Position numbers and translations under genes: made by a program
Assembly (NCBI GenBank): GCA_028687415.1
Contig: JAQUAC010000006.1
Coordinates: forward strand, 1-19,901
DNA from: Acidocella sp.
Lineage (GTDB): Bacteria; Pseudomonadota; Alphaproteobacteria; Acetobacterales; Acetobacteraceae
DNA: 19,901 nt
Direction: 5' to 3'
Shown here: positions 1-6,830 of the stretch, piece after piece
How the letters are laid out: each line of letters begins with the position of its first letter
Numbering within the stretch: position 1 is the stretch's first letter
The notes under the pieces: generated by a model
What the model was told of the DNA's origin: nothing
The model's database searches: none
The model's input: the letters and a program-made list of their open reading frames with translations, nothing else

Positions 1-795
1 GTCGCCATCGACCTTGATCTTGACGGCAACGCGCAGGGGGGCCTGGGTGAAGCCGTTGTCATCGACGAAATCTTCGGCCTCGTAGATGCCGTCGGGGATC
101 GCGCGGATGGCTTCCCGCGCCAGTCGTTCCGAATAGTCCTGCAGTTCCGACGCGCCGGCAAGAACCGTCTCTTCACCGAACCGTTCGAGCATTTCGATGA
201 AGCGCCCTTCGCCGGTGCGGTTGGCGGCGAACTGCGCGTAGATGTCGCCCATCACCTCATTGGGCGAGCGGACGTTGATGCGGATGAACTGCTCGAGCAG
301 ACCGTCTCCGAGATCCCTGTGGACGTTGAAGCGGGTCAGCGGAATCCGAAGCCCTTCGGAATAGACATCGGTCGCGCCCGCATTCGGGCCGGCCGCGCCG
401 CCGCCGGTATCGATATGATGTCCCAGAGAGGCGCTGAACGCGACCAGCTTGTCGCGGTAGAAGACGGGGGTGAACAGGATGATGTCGTTGAGGTGCTGCG
501 CCCCGCTATAGGGGTCGTTGGTGATCAGCCCCTCATCGGGCTGGATGGTCGAGAGATCGAACTTCTTGGCAAAGGCCTCGAAGACCTTGCCGAAGGAGTT
601 CATGTGGATCGGACAGAACTGCGCCTGGGCGATGATCCTGCCATCGCGGTCGAGAAATGACGTCGAGCAGTCCCGCGCCTCGCGGATGATCGTCGAATAG
701 GCGGAACGCACGAGCTTTTCGCCCATCTCCTGCGCAATTCCGTACAATCCGTTGCTGATGATGTTGAAGGTCGCGGCGTTGAGTTTGTCGGACAT
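1..795 (-). CDS. hyuB: Hydantoinase B/oxoprolinase family protein (HyuB), C-terminus beyond window
   Basis: This is the N-terminal 265 residues of a HyuB-family subunit; the frame is open to the left edge. With HyuA, these proteins form cytoplasmic ATP-dependent enzymes acting on cyclic amides (hydantoins, 5-oxoproline) or, in related members, carboxylating ketones. The start MSDKLNAATFNIISNGL, the segment ITNDPYSGAQHLNDI and the histidine-rich SLGHHIDTGG are typical of the family. The ATG at 795 follows a GAGG ribosome-binding site at 8 nt and lies 3 nt beyond the hyuA stop, so the two are cotranscribed. The substrate cannot be assigned from sequence; N-methylhydantoinase, 5-oxoprolinase and acetone-carboxylase-like activities all remain possible. 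The family call is secure. Confidence 0.93.
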   Translation of the reverse strand, partial: MSDKLNAATFNIISNGLYGIAQEMGEKLVRSAYSTIIREARDCSTSFLDRDGRIIAQAQFCPIHMNSFGKVFEAFAKKFDLSTIQPDEGLITNDPYSGAQHLNDIILFTPVFYRDKLVAFSASLGHHIDTGGGAAGPNAGATDVYSEGLRIPLTRFNVHRDLGDGLLEQFIRINVRSPNEVMGDIYAQFAANRTGEGRFIEMLERFGEETVLAGASELQDYSERLAREAIRAIPDGIYEAEDFVDDNGFTQAPLRVAVKIKVDGD

Positions 796-798
796 TTC

Positions 799-2835
799 TT
801 ATGCCTCGCTTGTCAGGATAAGGGCGCCGGTATGGTCGACCGTGGCGGTCCAACCCGGCGGAACCAGCGTCGTGGCCGTCGGTTCTTCGATGACGGCAGC
901 GCCTGTGATCGCAGTCCCGGGCGCCAGATCCGCGCGCCAGAAGTATTCGCAAGCCACTGCCGATCCGGCGAACCGGATTTCCCCGCTAACGGTCGGCTGA
1001 GGGTCCGTGGTCGCGGCGGTCGGGCGGGTGAGCGAAGACATGACGTCGCTGTCCGTGGCCACCGATGCCGTCAGCCTGAACGTCACGATCTCGACGTCAC
1101 CCATGGAGGCAACAGCACCATAGCGCGTTTCATGGGTCGCTTTGAAAAGCTCGAGAACGTAGGATTTGCCTTCGCGCTCCAGCCGGTCGAGATCGACAGT
1201 CGAGAGCAATTCATAGCCCTGGCCCACGAAGCGCATTTCAAGCTCATGCTCGAAGACGATCTCTTGGGGCTTGCGGCCGAACGCTGCAAATTCGGCCTCG
1301 GCCTGCTGCCGGATGCGCCCGAAGGTCTCGCGGATGTCGCCGGCGACACTGTCCATGACGCGCATCAGGTTCGTTTCGCGGTAGATGCGCTTGAGGTCGG
1401 CCACCAGAAGCCCTAGCGCCGAGAAGAGGCCCGGATAGGGCGGCACCACGACCCGGCTGGCCTTGAGCTCATTGGCGGCGAGCGCCCCGATCATCGGCCC
1501 CATGCCGCCATAGGCGTAGATCGCATAGCCCTTCGGGTCATGCCCACGTTGCACCGACACCAGCCGAATGCCCTGGCTGACATGGGCGACGCTGATGTCG
1601 ATCATCGCCTGTGCCATGGCCGCAGCCGCCTCGCCCCGCTCGGCGCCAAGCTTCTGCAAGGCCGCAGTGGCGCGGTCGGGATGAAGCGTCATGCGGCCGC
1701 CGAGAAATCGTTCGGGGCGGATCCAGCCCAGTTCGACCAGGGCGTCGGTCAACGCCGGAACCTCGCCGCCATGGCCGTAGCAGGCCGGGCCGGGGCGCGC
1801 GCCCGCCGAACGCGGGCCAACCTGCAGCATGCCGCCGGCATCGATCCAGCCGAGGCTGCCGCCACCTGCACCGATATTGGCGATGTCGATGCTCGGAAGT
1901 CCGACAGGCAGGCCGTCCACCTCGGTTTCCGAGGTGATCCCGGGTGCGCTGCCCGCGATCAGGCAGATGTCGGCGCTTGTGCCACCGACGTCGAGCGTGA
2001 TGACATCCTTGTCCCCGATCGCCTCCGCCATCCGGCCAGCGCCGATGACACCAGCCGCGGGGCCGGAATTGAGCATCTCCACCCCGCGCGCATGCGAGCC
2101 GGTGCTTGGCAGGACCCCGCCCGACGATTGCATGACGAAAAGATTGCTACTGGGCGCGCCCGCCTCGAGATGTTTCTCGAGGCGTTGGAGATAGCGCCCG
2201 ACCAGCGGCACGAGATAGGCCGCCATCGCGGTGGTCGAGGCGCGTTCGTATTCGCGGAAGGTGGGCAGCACGTCCGAGGAAAGCACGACAGGCAGGTCCG
2301 GCATCCGCTCGGCGATGATCTCGCGAATACGCTGCTCGTGCTCGGGGTTGCGATAGGCGTGAAGCAGGCAGACGGCCAGTGCCTCCGGCTTTTCCTTTTC
2401 AAGCAGCATATCCAGCGTGGCGACAAGGGCGCTCTCGTCGAGCGGCGTGATGGTTCGGCCATGCGCGTCGATACGCTCGTCGGCCTCGATGCTAAGGTTG
2501 AGCGGAACGAGCGGTTCGGACTTGTGGCAGGCAATGGCGTAGACATTGGGCCGCAATTGCCGTTGCAGCAGCAGGATGTCCTTGAAGCCGGCGGTCGTCA
2601 GCAATGCGGTCTTGCAGCCCTTTCTTTCGATTACCGCATTCGTCGCGACGGTCGAGCCGTGAAACAGCTGCTCCAGCCCGGACAGATCGCCTCCCAGCGT
2701 CGAGTTCAGACCGTCGAGCACGCCGATGGATGCGTCATGCGGCGTGGAGGGAACCTTGTGGCTATGTACCACACCATCTTCGATCCAGATGAGGTCCGTG
2801 AACGTGCCACCAACCTCGATTGCCATTTTTACCAT
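799..2835 (-). CDS. hyuA: Hydantoinase/oxoprolinase A subunit (HyuA), ATP-dependent
   Basis: This 678-residue protein has the two actin-like ATPase phosphate motifs of HyuA subunits: EVGGTFTDL near the N-terminus (about residues 7-15) and ITLDVGGTSADICLI mid-protein. Hydantoinase_A N-terminal, central and C-terminal regions can all be followed, and the length is normal. The reading frame is open up to 2964, but I place the start at the ATG at 2835 (MVKMAIEVGG) because the ATPase motif usually begins within about 10 residues of the start and AGGACGG lies just upstream; an ATG at 2826 is an alternative. It heads the hyuAB pair and presumably supplies ATP hydrolysis for opening or carboxylating a cyclic amide or ketone. 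The substrate is unknown. Confidence 0.93.
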   Translation of the reverse strand: MVKMAIEVGGTFTDLIWIEDGVVHSHKVPSTPHDASIGVLDGLNSTLGGDLSGLEQLFHGSTVATNAVIERKGCKTALLTTAGFKDILLLQRQLRPNVYAIACHKSEPLVPLNLSIEADERIDAHGRTITPLDESALVATLDMLLEKEKPEALAVCLLHAYRNPEHEQRIREIIAERMPDLPVVLSSDVLPTFREYERASTTAMAAYLVPLVGRYLQRLEKHLEAGAPSSNLFVMQSSGGVLPSTGSHARGVEMLNSGPAAGVIGAGRMAEAIGDKDVITLDVGGTSADICLIAGSAPGITSETEVDGLPVGLPSIDIANIGAGGGSLGWIDAGGMLQVGPRSAGARPGPACYGHGGEVPALTDALVELGWIRPERFLGGRMTLHPDRATAALQKLGAERGEAAAAMAQAMIDISVAHVSQGIRLVSVQRGHDPKGYAIYAYGGMGPMIGALAANELKASRVVVPPYPGLFSALGLLVADLKRIYRETNLMRVMDSVAGDIRETFGRIRQQAEAEFAAFGRKPQEIVFEHELEMRFVGQGYELLSTVDLDRLEREGKSYVLELFKATHETRYGAVASMGDVEIVTFRLTASVATDSDVMSSLTRPTAATTDPQPTVSGEIRFAGSAVACEYFWRADLAPGTAITGAAVIEEPTATTLVPPGWTATVDHTGALILTSEA

Positions 2836-3226
2836 GTTTTCCGTCCTGTATATCGTGCTGTTGGCCGAAATCCGTTGTGCTTTGACGCGACAGGTCGCGC
2901 CCTGCGCGCGCCTCGCACGCCGATGGTTGATCAATGATCGGAATGTTTCGCACCGACCGGGCACAGCACCGAGAGACGGTGAGGCCTGCCTTGTCGGATT
3001 GCAGCGGTACCCTGTCGAGCCTCTTCCCGATCGCTGTTACGAGAAGATTATTGGTTAATTGAATTAATGCAAGGTAATAAAATTGACCATATTCGTCAGT
3101 TAAATTCACATATCTTTTCTGCGCGATCACCGCCGATTACCGCATGGAGCGTCACACGGTCTTCTCAAATCCCCTTGTCCTGTCCTTCATCTTTCCTGTC
3201 GCCCCACGACCCGGAAGGTGGACAGG
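2836..3226. other. Intergenic region without a recognisable gene
   Basis: No convincing coding region is seen on either strand. The stretch separates hyuA from the recombinase/toxin-antitoxin island. Apart from the candidate promoter and palindrome at 3045-3072 it is AT-rich around 3040-3120 and GC-rich elsewhere. No terminal inverted repeat or attachment site that would mark the left end of the island could be recognised. Confidence 0.5.
3045..3072 (-). promoter_or_regulatory. Candidate promoter and palindrome upstream of hyuAB
   Basis: On the minus strand a -35-like TTGCAT (3067-3072) and a -10-like TAATCT (3045-3050) are separated by 16 nt. The spacer contains the perfect palindrome TTAATTGAATTAA (3055-3067), which could be an operator. 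The surroundings are clearly AT-richer than the flanking genes. Transcription from here would give hyuA a leader of about 200 nt. The motif match is modest, so this is a candidate only. Confidence 0.3.
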
Positions 3227-3435
3227 ATGGCACGCAGACCCGACAGGATCAGGATCGAGGTGTTCGGCCCCACCGAGGCAGCGGAAAGGCCCGGGAAGCA
3301 TTCCGCCCGCCCGATGACGCCATTCGCCCCCTCGGCCGCCTGATCGGCCGGCAGATGGCTCGCGAGCAATTCGAGTGCGCCCGTGCGCTGGAGCGGAAAC
3401 AGGCCCGTCAGAACCGATCTGGGCCTATACGATAG
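3227..3435 (+). pseudogene. Frameshifted small ORF upstream of higBA (recombinase-cassette small protein)
   Basis: An ATG at 3227 starts MARRPDRIRIEVFGPTEAAE and then quickly reaches a stop. One frame over, a basic, helix-like tail continues (REAFRPPDDAIRPLGRL, then IGRQMAREQFE) to a TAG at 3433-3435. Joining the two with a -1 shift around 3286-3295 (in the AAAGGCCCGGG stretch) gives a protein of about 69 residues. From memory, short proteins of this kind with a conserved IGRQ-ARE-F core sit just upstream of large serine recombinases in alphaproteobacteria; I could not verify this by search. Its function is unknown. The frameshift is either real decay or a sequencing error. Confidence 0.5.
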
Positions 3436-3498
3436 CTTCCCCTGCCCGGTTGCCCCCCGTCGGCGAAAGCCCCTTCGCTGGACTGTCATGTATTTTTC

Positions 3499-3527
3499 TT
3501 GTGACCATTATGGTCCCGTGATATAAG
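3499..3527 (+). promoter_or_regulatory. Promoter with dyad operator for higBA
   Basis: A -35-like TTGTGA (3499-3504) and a -10-like TATAAG (3522-3527) have an ideal 17-nt spacing. Between them lies a perfect dyad, GACCATTATGGTC (3503-3515: GACCAT/ATGGTC around a central T). This is where an autorepressing antitoxin such as HigA would be expected to bind. The -10 ends only 8 nt before the HigB ATG, so transcripts from it would be nearly leaderless. The alternative is that AAGG at 3526-3529 is the ribosome-binding site of a longer transcript. Confidence 0.5.
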
Positions 3528-3535
3528 GTCAGTCA

Positions 3536-3859
3536 ATGAGGATCATCGATCGTCGCACGCTGAGAAAGTTCGTCGATAGTGTGGCGGGCCAGAAGGATCA
3601 GCCGGCCGTGAAAGCGGCGCTGGACGCTTGGCTCGCCGAAGTCGGCAGGGCTGGCTGGACGAGTACCGCCGATGTGAAGCGGCTTTACGCCACGGCCAGC
3701 ATCGTCAGCGCCGAGCGGATCGTCTTCAACATCAGAGGCAACGCCTATCGCCTGGTTGTAACGGTCGATTTCGAGAAAAGCATCGTCTGGATCAAATGGA
3801 TCGGCACGCACAAAGCCTATGACAGGATCGACGTGACAGAGGTGGAACATGACGGCTGA
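3536..3859 (+). CDS. higB: HigB-type mRNA interferase toxin
   Basis: This 107-residue protein belongs to the HigB_toxin (RelE-like) family of type II toxin-antitoxin systems, which cleave mRNA at the ribosome. The family pattern is clear: a tryptophan and VKRLY segment near residues 42-51, ERIVFNIRGNAYRLVVTVDF (about 62-81), and the C-terminal IKWIGTHKAYDRID. The length is normal and there is no lesion. The stop overlaps the antitoxin start by 11 nt, so the two are translationally coupled, in the toxin-first order typical of higBA. It sits between two broken genes but is itself intact, as expected if loss of the pair is selected against. Confidence 0.93.
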   Translation: MRIIDRRTLRKFVDSVAGQKDQPAVKAALDAWLAEVGRAGWTSTADVKRLYATASIVSAERIVFNIRGNAYRLVVTVDFEKSIVWIKWIGTHKAYDRIDVTEVEHDG

Positions 3860-4229
3860 CCTGAAGCCCATCCGCAACGAGGCGGACTACGATGCAGCGC
3901 TGGAAGAAGTTGGGCGTTTGTGGGGGGCCAAAAGCGGCACGCCGGACGGCGACCGGCTCGACGTGCTGGCGACGCTGATCGACGCCTATGAGGCCAAGCA
4001 TCATCCGATCGATCCGCCCGATCCGGTCGAGGCCATCCGCTTCCGCATGGAACAGCAGGGCCTGACCCGCAAGGATCTAGAGCCGATGATCGGCCCGCGT
4101 AACCGGGTGGCGGACGTGCTGAACCGTAAGCGCGGCCTGTCGATCGACATGATCCGCCAGTTGCATGACGGCCTCGGCATCTCGGCCGAGGTGCTGATCC
4201 GGCCGAGTCGGATGGACAAGGTCGCCTGA
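3849..4229 (+). CDS. higA: HigA-type antitoxin, HTH transcriptional regulator
   Basis: This 126-residue partner of HigB starts MTADLKPIRNEADYDAAL, has the linker GTPDGDRLDVLATLIDAYEAK, and then PPDPVEAIRFRMEQQGLTR leading into a Cro/C1-type helix-turn-helix (about residues 63-115: GLTRKDLEPMIG...RVADVLNRKRGLSIDMIRQLH). Known HigA proteins neutralise HigB and repress their own promoter. The dyad at 3503-3515 is a plausible operator. AGAGGTGG lies 3-4 nt before the ATG, inside the end of higB. The stop is 13 nt upstream of the recombinase start, so toxin, antitoxin and recombinase may form one transcript. Confidence 0.93.
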   Translation: MTADLKPIRNEADYDAALEEVGRLWGAKSGTPDGDRLDVLATLIDAYEAKHHPIDPPDPVEAIRFRMEQQGLTRKDLEPMIGPRNRVADVLNRKRGLSIDMIRQLHDGLGISAEVLIRPSRMDKVA

Positions 4230-4242
4230 TAAGGAACATCGC

Positions 4243-5377
4243 ATGACCCGCGTCGCCCTGTATGCCCGCTACTCGGTCCGACAACCAGCGAGACGCCTCG
4301 ATCGAGGATCAGTTCCGCATCTGCCGCGAACAGGCGAAACGCGAGAAATGGAAAGTCGTCGGCGCTTACAAAGACACGGGCATTTCGGGTGCATCAATGA
4401 TCCTGCGTCCCGGTATCCAGGCCCTGTTGCAGGATGCCCAGGCCGGACGGTTCGACATTGTTCTGGCCGAGGCGCTGGATCGCATCTCGCGCGACCATGC
4501 CGATGTCGCCACCCTGTTCAAGTACCTGAAATTCGCTGGTGTTCCGATCGTCACCCTGGCCGAAGGTGAAATCAGCGAACTGCATGTCGGCCTCAAGGGG
4601 ACGATGAACGCCCTGTTCCTCAAAGACCTCGCCGCCAAGACCCATCGGGGCCTCCGCGGCCGGGTCGAAGACGGCAAATCTGGCGGTGAGCTCTGCTATG
4701 GCTATCGCGTCGTCCGACAGTTCGACGCCAAAGGCGAACATATCCGGGGCGATCGCGAAATCGACGCGCATCAGACGGAGATCATCCGCCGCATCTTCCG
4801 CGACTTCGCCGCCGGCATTGGCCCGCGCGCTATCGCCAAAACTTTGAACGACCAGGGCGTCGCCGGCCCCGAAGGTAAGCTATGGAGTGACACCACCATC
4901 CGTGGCCATGTGAAGCGCGGCACCGGAAGCATCAAAAACGAACTCTATATTGGCCGCCTGGTCTGGAACCGGCAGCGTTACGTCAAAGATCCGTCCACCG
5001 GCAAGCGCATTTCACGCCTCAACCCGGAATCAGAATGGGTCATCACAGACGTGCCCGAACTGCGGATCGTCGATGACGCGCTATGGCAGGCGACAAAGGC
5101 CCGACAGAGCGTCATTGCCGAGAAATACGTCAACGTCACCGAGGCCGTGCGCGCCCACCACAAGCGCAACCGGCTCAACGGCACGCGCCGACCGAAATCC
5201 CTGCTCTCGGGCCTGTTGTTCTGCGGCCTGTGCGGCGGTCCCTATACGCTGCGGGGTTCAGACCGCTTTACGTGCTCAAGCTATGTCACCAATGGTTCCT
5301 GCACCAACAGCCGCCTTCATCTGCGAGATCATCGACGCGTCCATCCCGCCATACTTCGCCCGCCATTTGTAAAATGA
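4243..5377 (+). pseudogene. Large serine recombinase, frameshifted and 3'-truncated
   Basis: The gene starts at ATG 4243 behind a good AAGGA site and encodes MTRVALYARYS, the catalytic N-terminus of a large serine recombinase. The serine codon at 4273-4275 is the expected nucleophile. One extra G follows (4275/4276), shifting the rest (SDNQRDASIEDQFRICREQ...) into another frame that stays open to 5377. A resolvase domain (ending about 4690), a recombinase domain (about 4690-5180) and the start of a zinc ribbon (FCGLCGG...FTCSSY...GSCTN) are recognisable. Homology stops near 5315, where IS3-family DNA begins, so the coiled-coil C-terminus is lost. The last 20 or so codons are IS sequence read backwards. 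Without the serine segment the downstream frame should be inactive. Confidence 0.85.
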
Positions 5378-5484
5378 CGCATTGCTCATGCCATGCTTGC
5401 GGCAAAGCTTCGAAACCGGTACGCCCCCTCAGCCTGGCGCAAAATCGCAAGTATCTGGGGTTAGCTATATTTCGACAGTTTCAT
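5316..5484 (-). pseudogene. IS3-family transposase OrfA, truncated and degenerate
   Basis: From the ATG at 5484 the minus strand reads MKLSKYS, an in-frame TAA, then PQILAILRQAEG. After a 1-nt deletion in a G run it continues GVPVSKLCRKHGMSNASFYK and WRAKYGGMDASM. This is the helix-turn-helix N-terminus of OrfA proteins of the IS3 family, IS407-like group, which normally continues with a leucine-zipper segment. Here it is cut off at the recombinase junction. One nonsense codon, one frameshift and a truncation make it a dead remnant. It also explains the odd C-terminus of the neighbouring recombinase frame. Confidence 0.8.
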
Positions 5485-5555
5485 GCAAATCTCCTCGTGC
5501 AGTGTGCCGAGAAAATTCTACTTATCAATCCTCTTAGTTTCAGGGGGATTACCCC
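5316..5555 (-). mobile_element. Remnant of an IS3-family insertion sequence (5' end only)
   Basis: Reading on the minus strand, this fragment holds one end of an IS3-family element, the orfA leader (ribosome-binding site GAGGAG) and the first 56 or so codons of orfA. The rest of orfA, all of orfB and the other end are missing. It adjoins the broken recombinase at about 5315. The outer end is placed around 5551-5555, just past the GGGGATTACCCC segment, by analogy with elements whose termini carry runs of C or G. No matching second inverted repeat or target duplication can be shown. The exact borders are approximate. Confidence 0.7.
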
Positions 5556-5678
5556 GCCCGCATAACCCGTTCTGCGGCGCCTCTGCGCGTGCTGTGCAGT
5601 GAAGCGGATTAAGCCAGTATGCTGTGTAACACTGGCGGTTGACTCCGAAGGCTCAGCTAGCCGTGCTGGGAATGCCGC

Positions 5679-6830
5679 TCATACCAGCAGGTGCCGGGCG
5701 ATGATATTGCGCTGCACCTCGGACGAGCCTTCATAAATCCGCATGATGCGCAAATCGCGCACATGGCGCTCCAGCGGCATGTCGCGGGTGAAGCCATAGC
5801 CGCCATGAATCTGCAAGGCGAGGTCAGCCACTTTCCCGGCAGCTTCAGAGGCGAAGAGTTTTGCCATGGAGGCTTCAAGCGAGAAGCGCATGCCCTGGGC
5901 GCGCTTGGCGGCGGCATCCTGAGTCAGCAGCCGGGCGGCCTGCAACTGTGTGGCCATGTCCGCCAGCATCCACTGGATGCCCTGATACTCGCCCAAAGCC
6001 TGCCCGCCGATCTGGCGCTGGCGGACCCAGCCCAGCGCCGCGTCTAGCGCCGCCTGGGCAATGCCGAGGCACATGCTGGCCACCTCGACCCGCCCGTTAT
6101 CCAGCACCTTCATGGCCGTGCGGAAGCCGCTGCCCTCCGTGCCGATCCGGTTCTCCGCCGGGATCTCGCAATCAAAGGACAGCTCGAACACATGGCCCCC
6201 CTTTAGCCCCATGGTCTTCTCCGGCAGCCCGGCCACAAGGCCGGGGGTGTTCTTATCCACCACAAAGGCGCTGATGCCCTTATGTGCGGCGGCAGGGTCG
6301 GTGATGGCAAACACGGTGATGAAATCCGCCATTGCGCCGTTCGAGATGAAATGTTTCACGCCGCTGAGGCGGTAGCCGTTGGCGGTGCGCTTCGCGGCAC
6401 AGCGCATGTCGGCGGGGTTGGAGCCCGCGCGCGGCTCGGTTAGGGCAAAGGCGCCCAGGGTTTCGCCGGAAGCAGCGGCAGGCAGATAGCGCGCGCGTAA
6501 GGGATCATCCCCGCCGATGAGTATGGCATCCGTGGCCAGGAAATGCGCGGTGAGGGCCGAGGCAGTGGCGCCACAGGCCCCGGCAATGGCCTCCACGCAG
6601 GCTGCCAGCGCCATGGCGGAGAGGCCCGGGCCGCCCCAGCGCTCCGGCAGGTTCATGCCTAGCGCGCCGAGCCCGGCCAGTGCCTGCAGTTGGGCAGCGG
6701 GGAAGCTGGCGGTTTCATCGGTCTCCGCCGCAGCCGGGGCCAGGGTGTTTGCCGCAAGGCGGCGGATGGTCTCTATCGCGGCGTGGTCGGTCTCGCTCAG
6801 GCCGGGGGGCAAGGCTTGGGTCATGGGCAT
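5679..6830 (-). CDS. Acyl-CoA dehydrogenase (FAD-dependent)
   Basis: This full-length, 383-residue acyl-CoA dehydrogenase introduces a trans-2,3 double bond into an acyl-CoA and passes electrons to ETF. The N-terminal helical domain, the FALTEPRAGSNPADM flavin/substrate segment (about residues 128-142), the GVKHFISNGAMADF strand region and the C-terminal motif RIMRIYEGSSEVQRNII are all present. The glutamate in YEG (E367) is at the position of the catalytic base of medium- and short-chain enzymes. The ATG at 6830 follows GGAG at 5 nt and overlaps the CoA-transferase stop; ATG 6824 (ATGA overlap) is an alternative start. Coupling to the transferase suggests that its substrate is the CoA ester made there. 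The substrate is unknown. Confidence 0.93.
   Translation of the reverse strand: MPMTQALPPGLSETDHAAIETIRRLAANTLAPAAAETDETASFPAAQLQALAGLGALGMNLPERWGGPGLSAMALAACVEAIAGACGATASALTAHFLATDAILIGGDDPLRARYLPAAASGETLGAFALTEPRAGSNPADMRCAAKRTANGYRLSGVKHFISNGAMADFITVFAITDPAAAHKGISAFVVDKNTPGLVAGLPEKTMGLKGGHVFELSFDCEIPAENRIGTEGSGFRTAMKVLDNGRVEVASMCLGIAQAALDAALGWVRQRQIGGQALGEYQGIQWMLADMATQLQAARLLTQDAAAKRAQGMRFSLEASMAKLFASEAAGKVADLALQIHGGYGFTRDMPLERHVRDLRIMRIYEGSSEVQRNIIARHLLV

Noticed and set aside
1540..2937. Long plus-strand open frame (465 codons) opposite hyuA
   Set aside because: It is an antisense shadow of a well-conserved gene in GC-rich DNA. Its composition is Arg/Asp/Gly/His-rich with no family motifs.
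3463..3478. GCGAA/TTCGC hairpin as a terminator before higB
   Set aside because: The stem is only 5 bp and the nearest T run is 13 nt further on, so it does not form an intrinsic terminator.
3187..3489. Minus-strand 100-codon open frame upstream of higB
   Set aside because: It is opposite the frameshifted small ORF, has no ribosome-binding site or known motif, and the plus-strand reading is more protein-like.
5613..5634. CCAGT…ACTGG repeat near 5613-5634 as an attachment site or terminator
   Set aside because: The arms are 5 bp with a 12-nt loop and no T run, and no second copy was seen that would indicate an att duplication.
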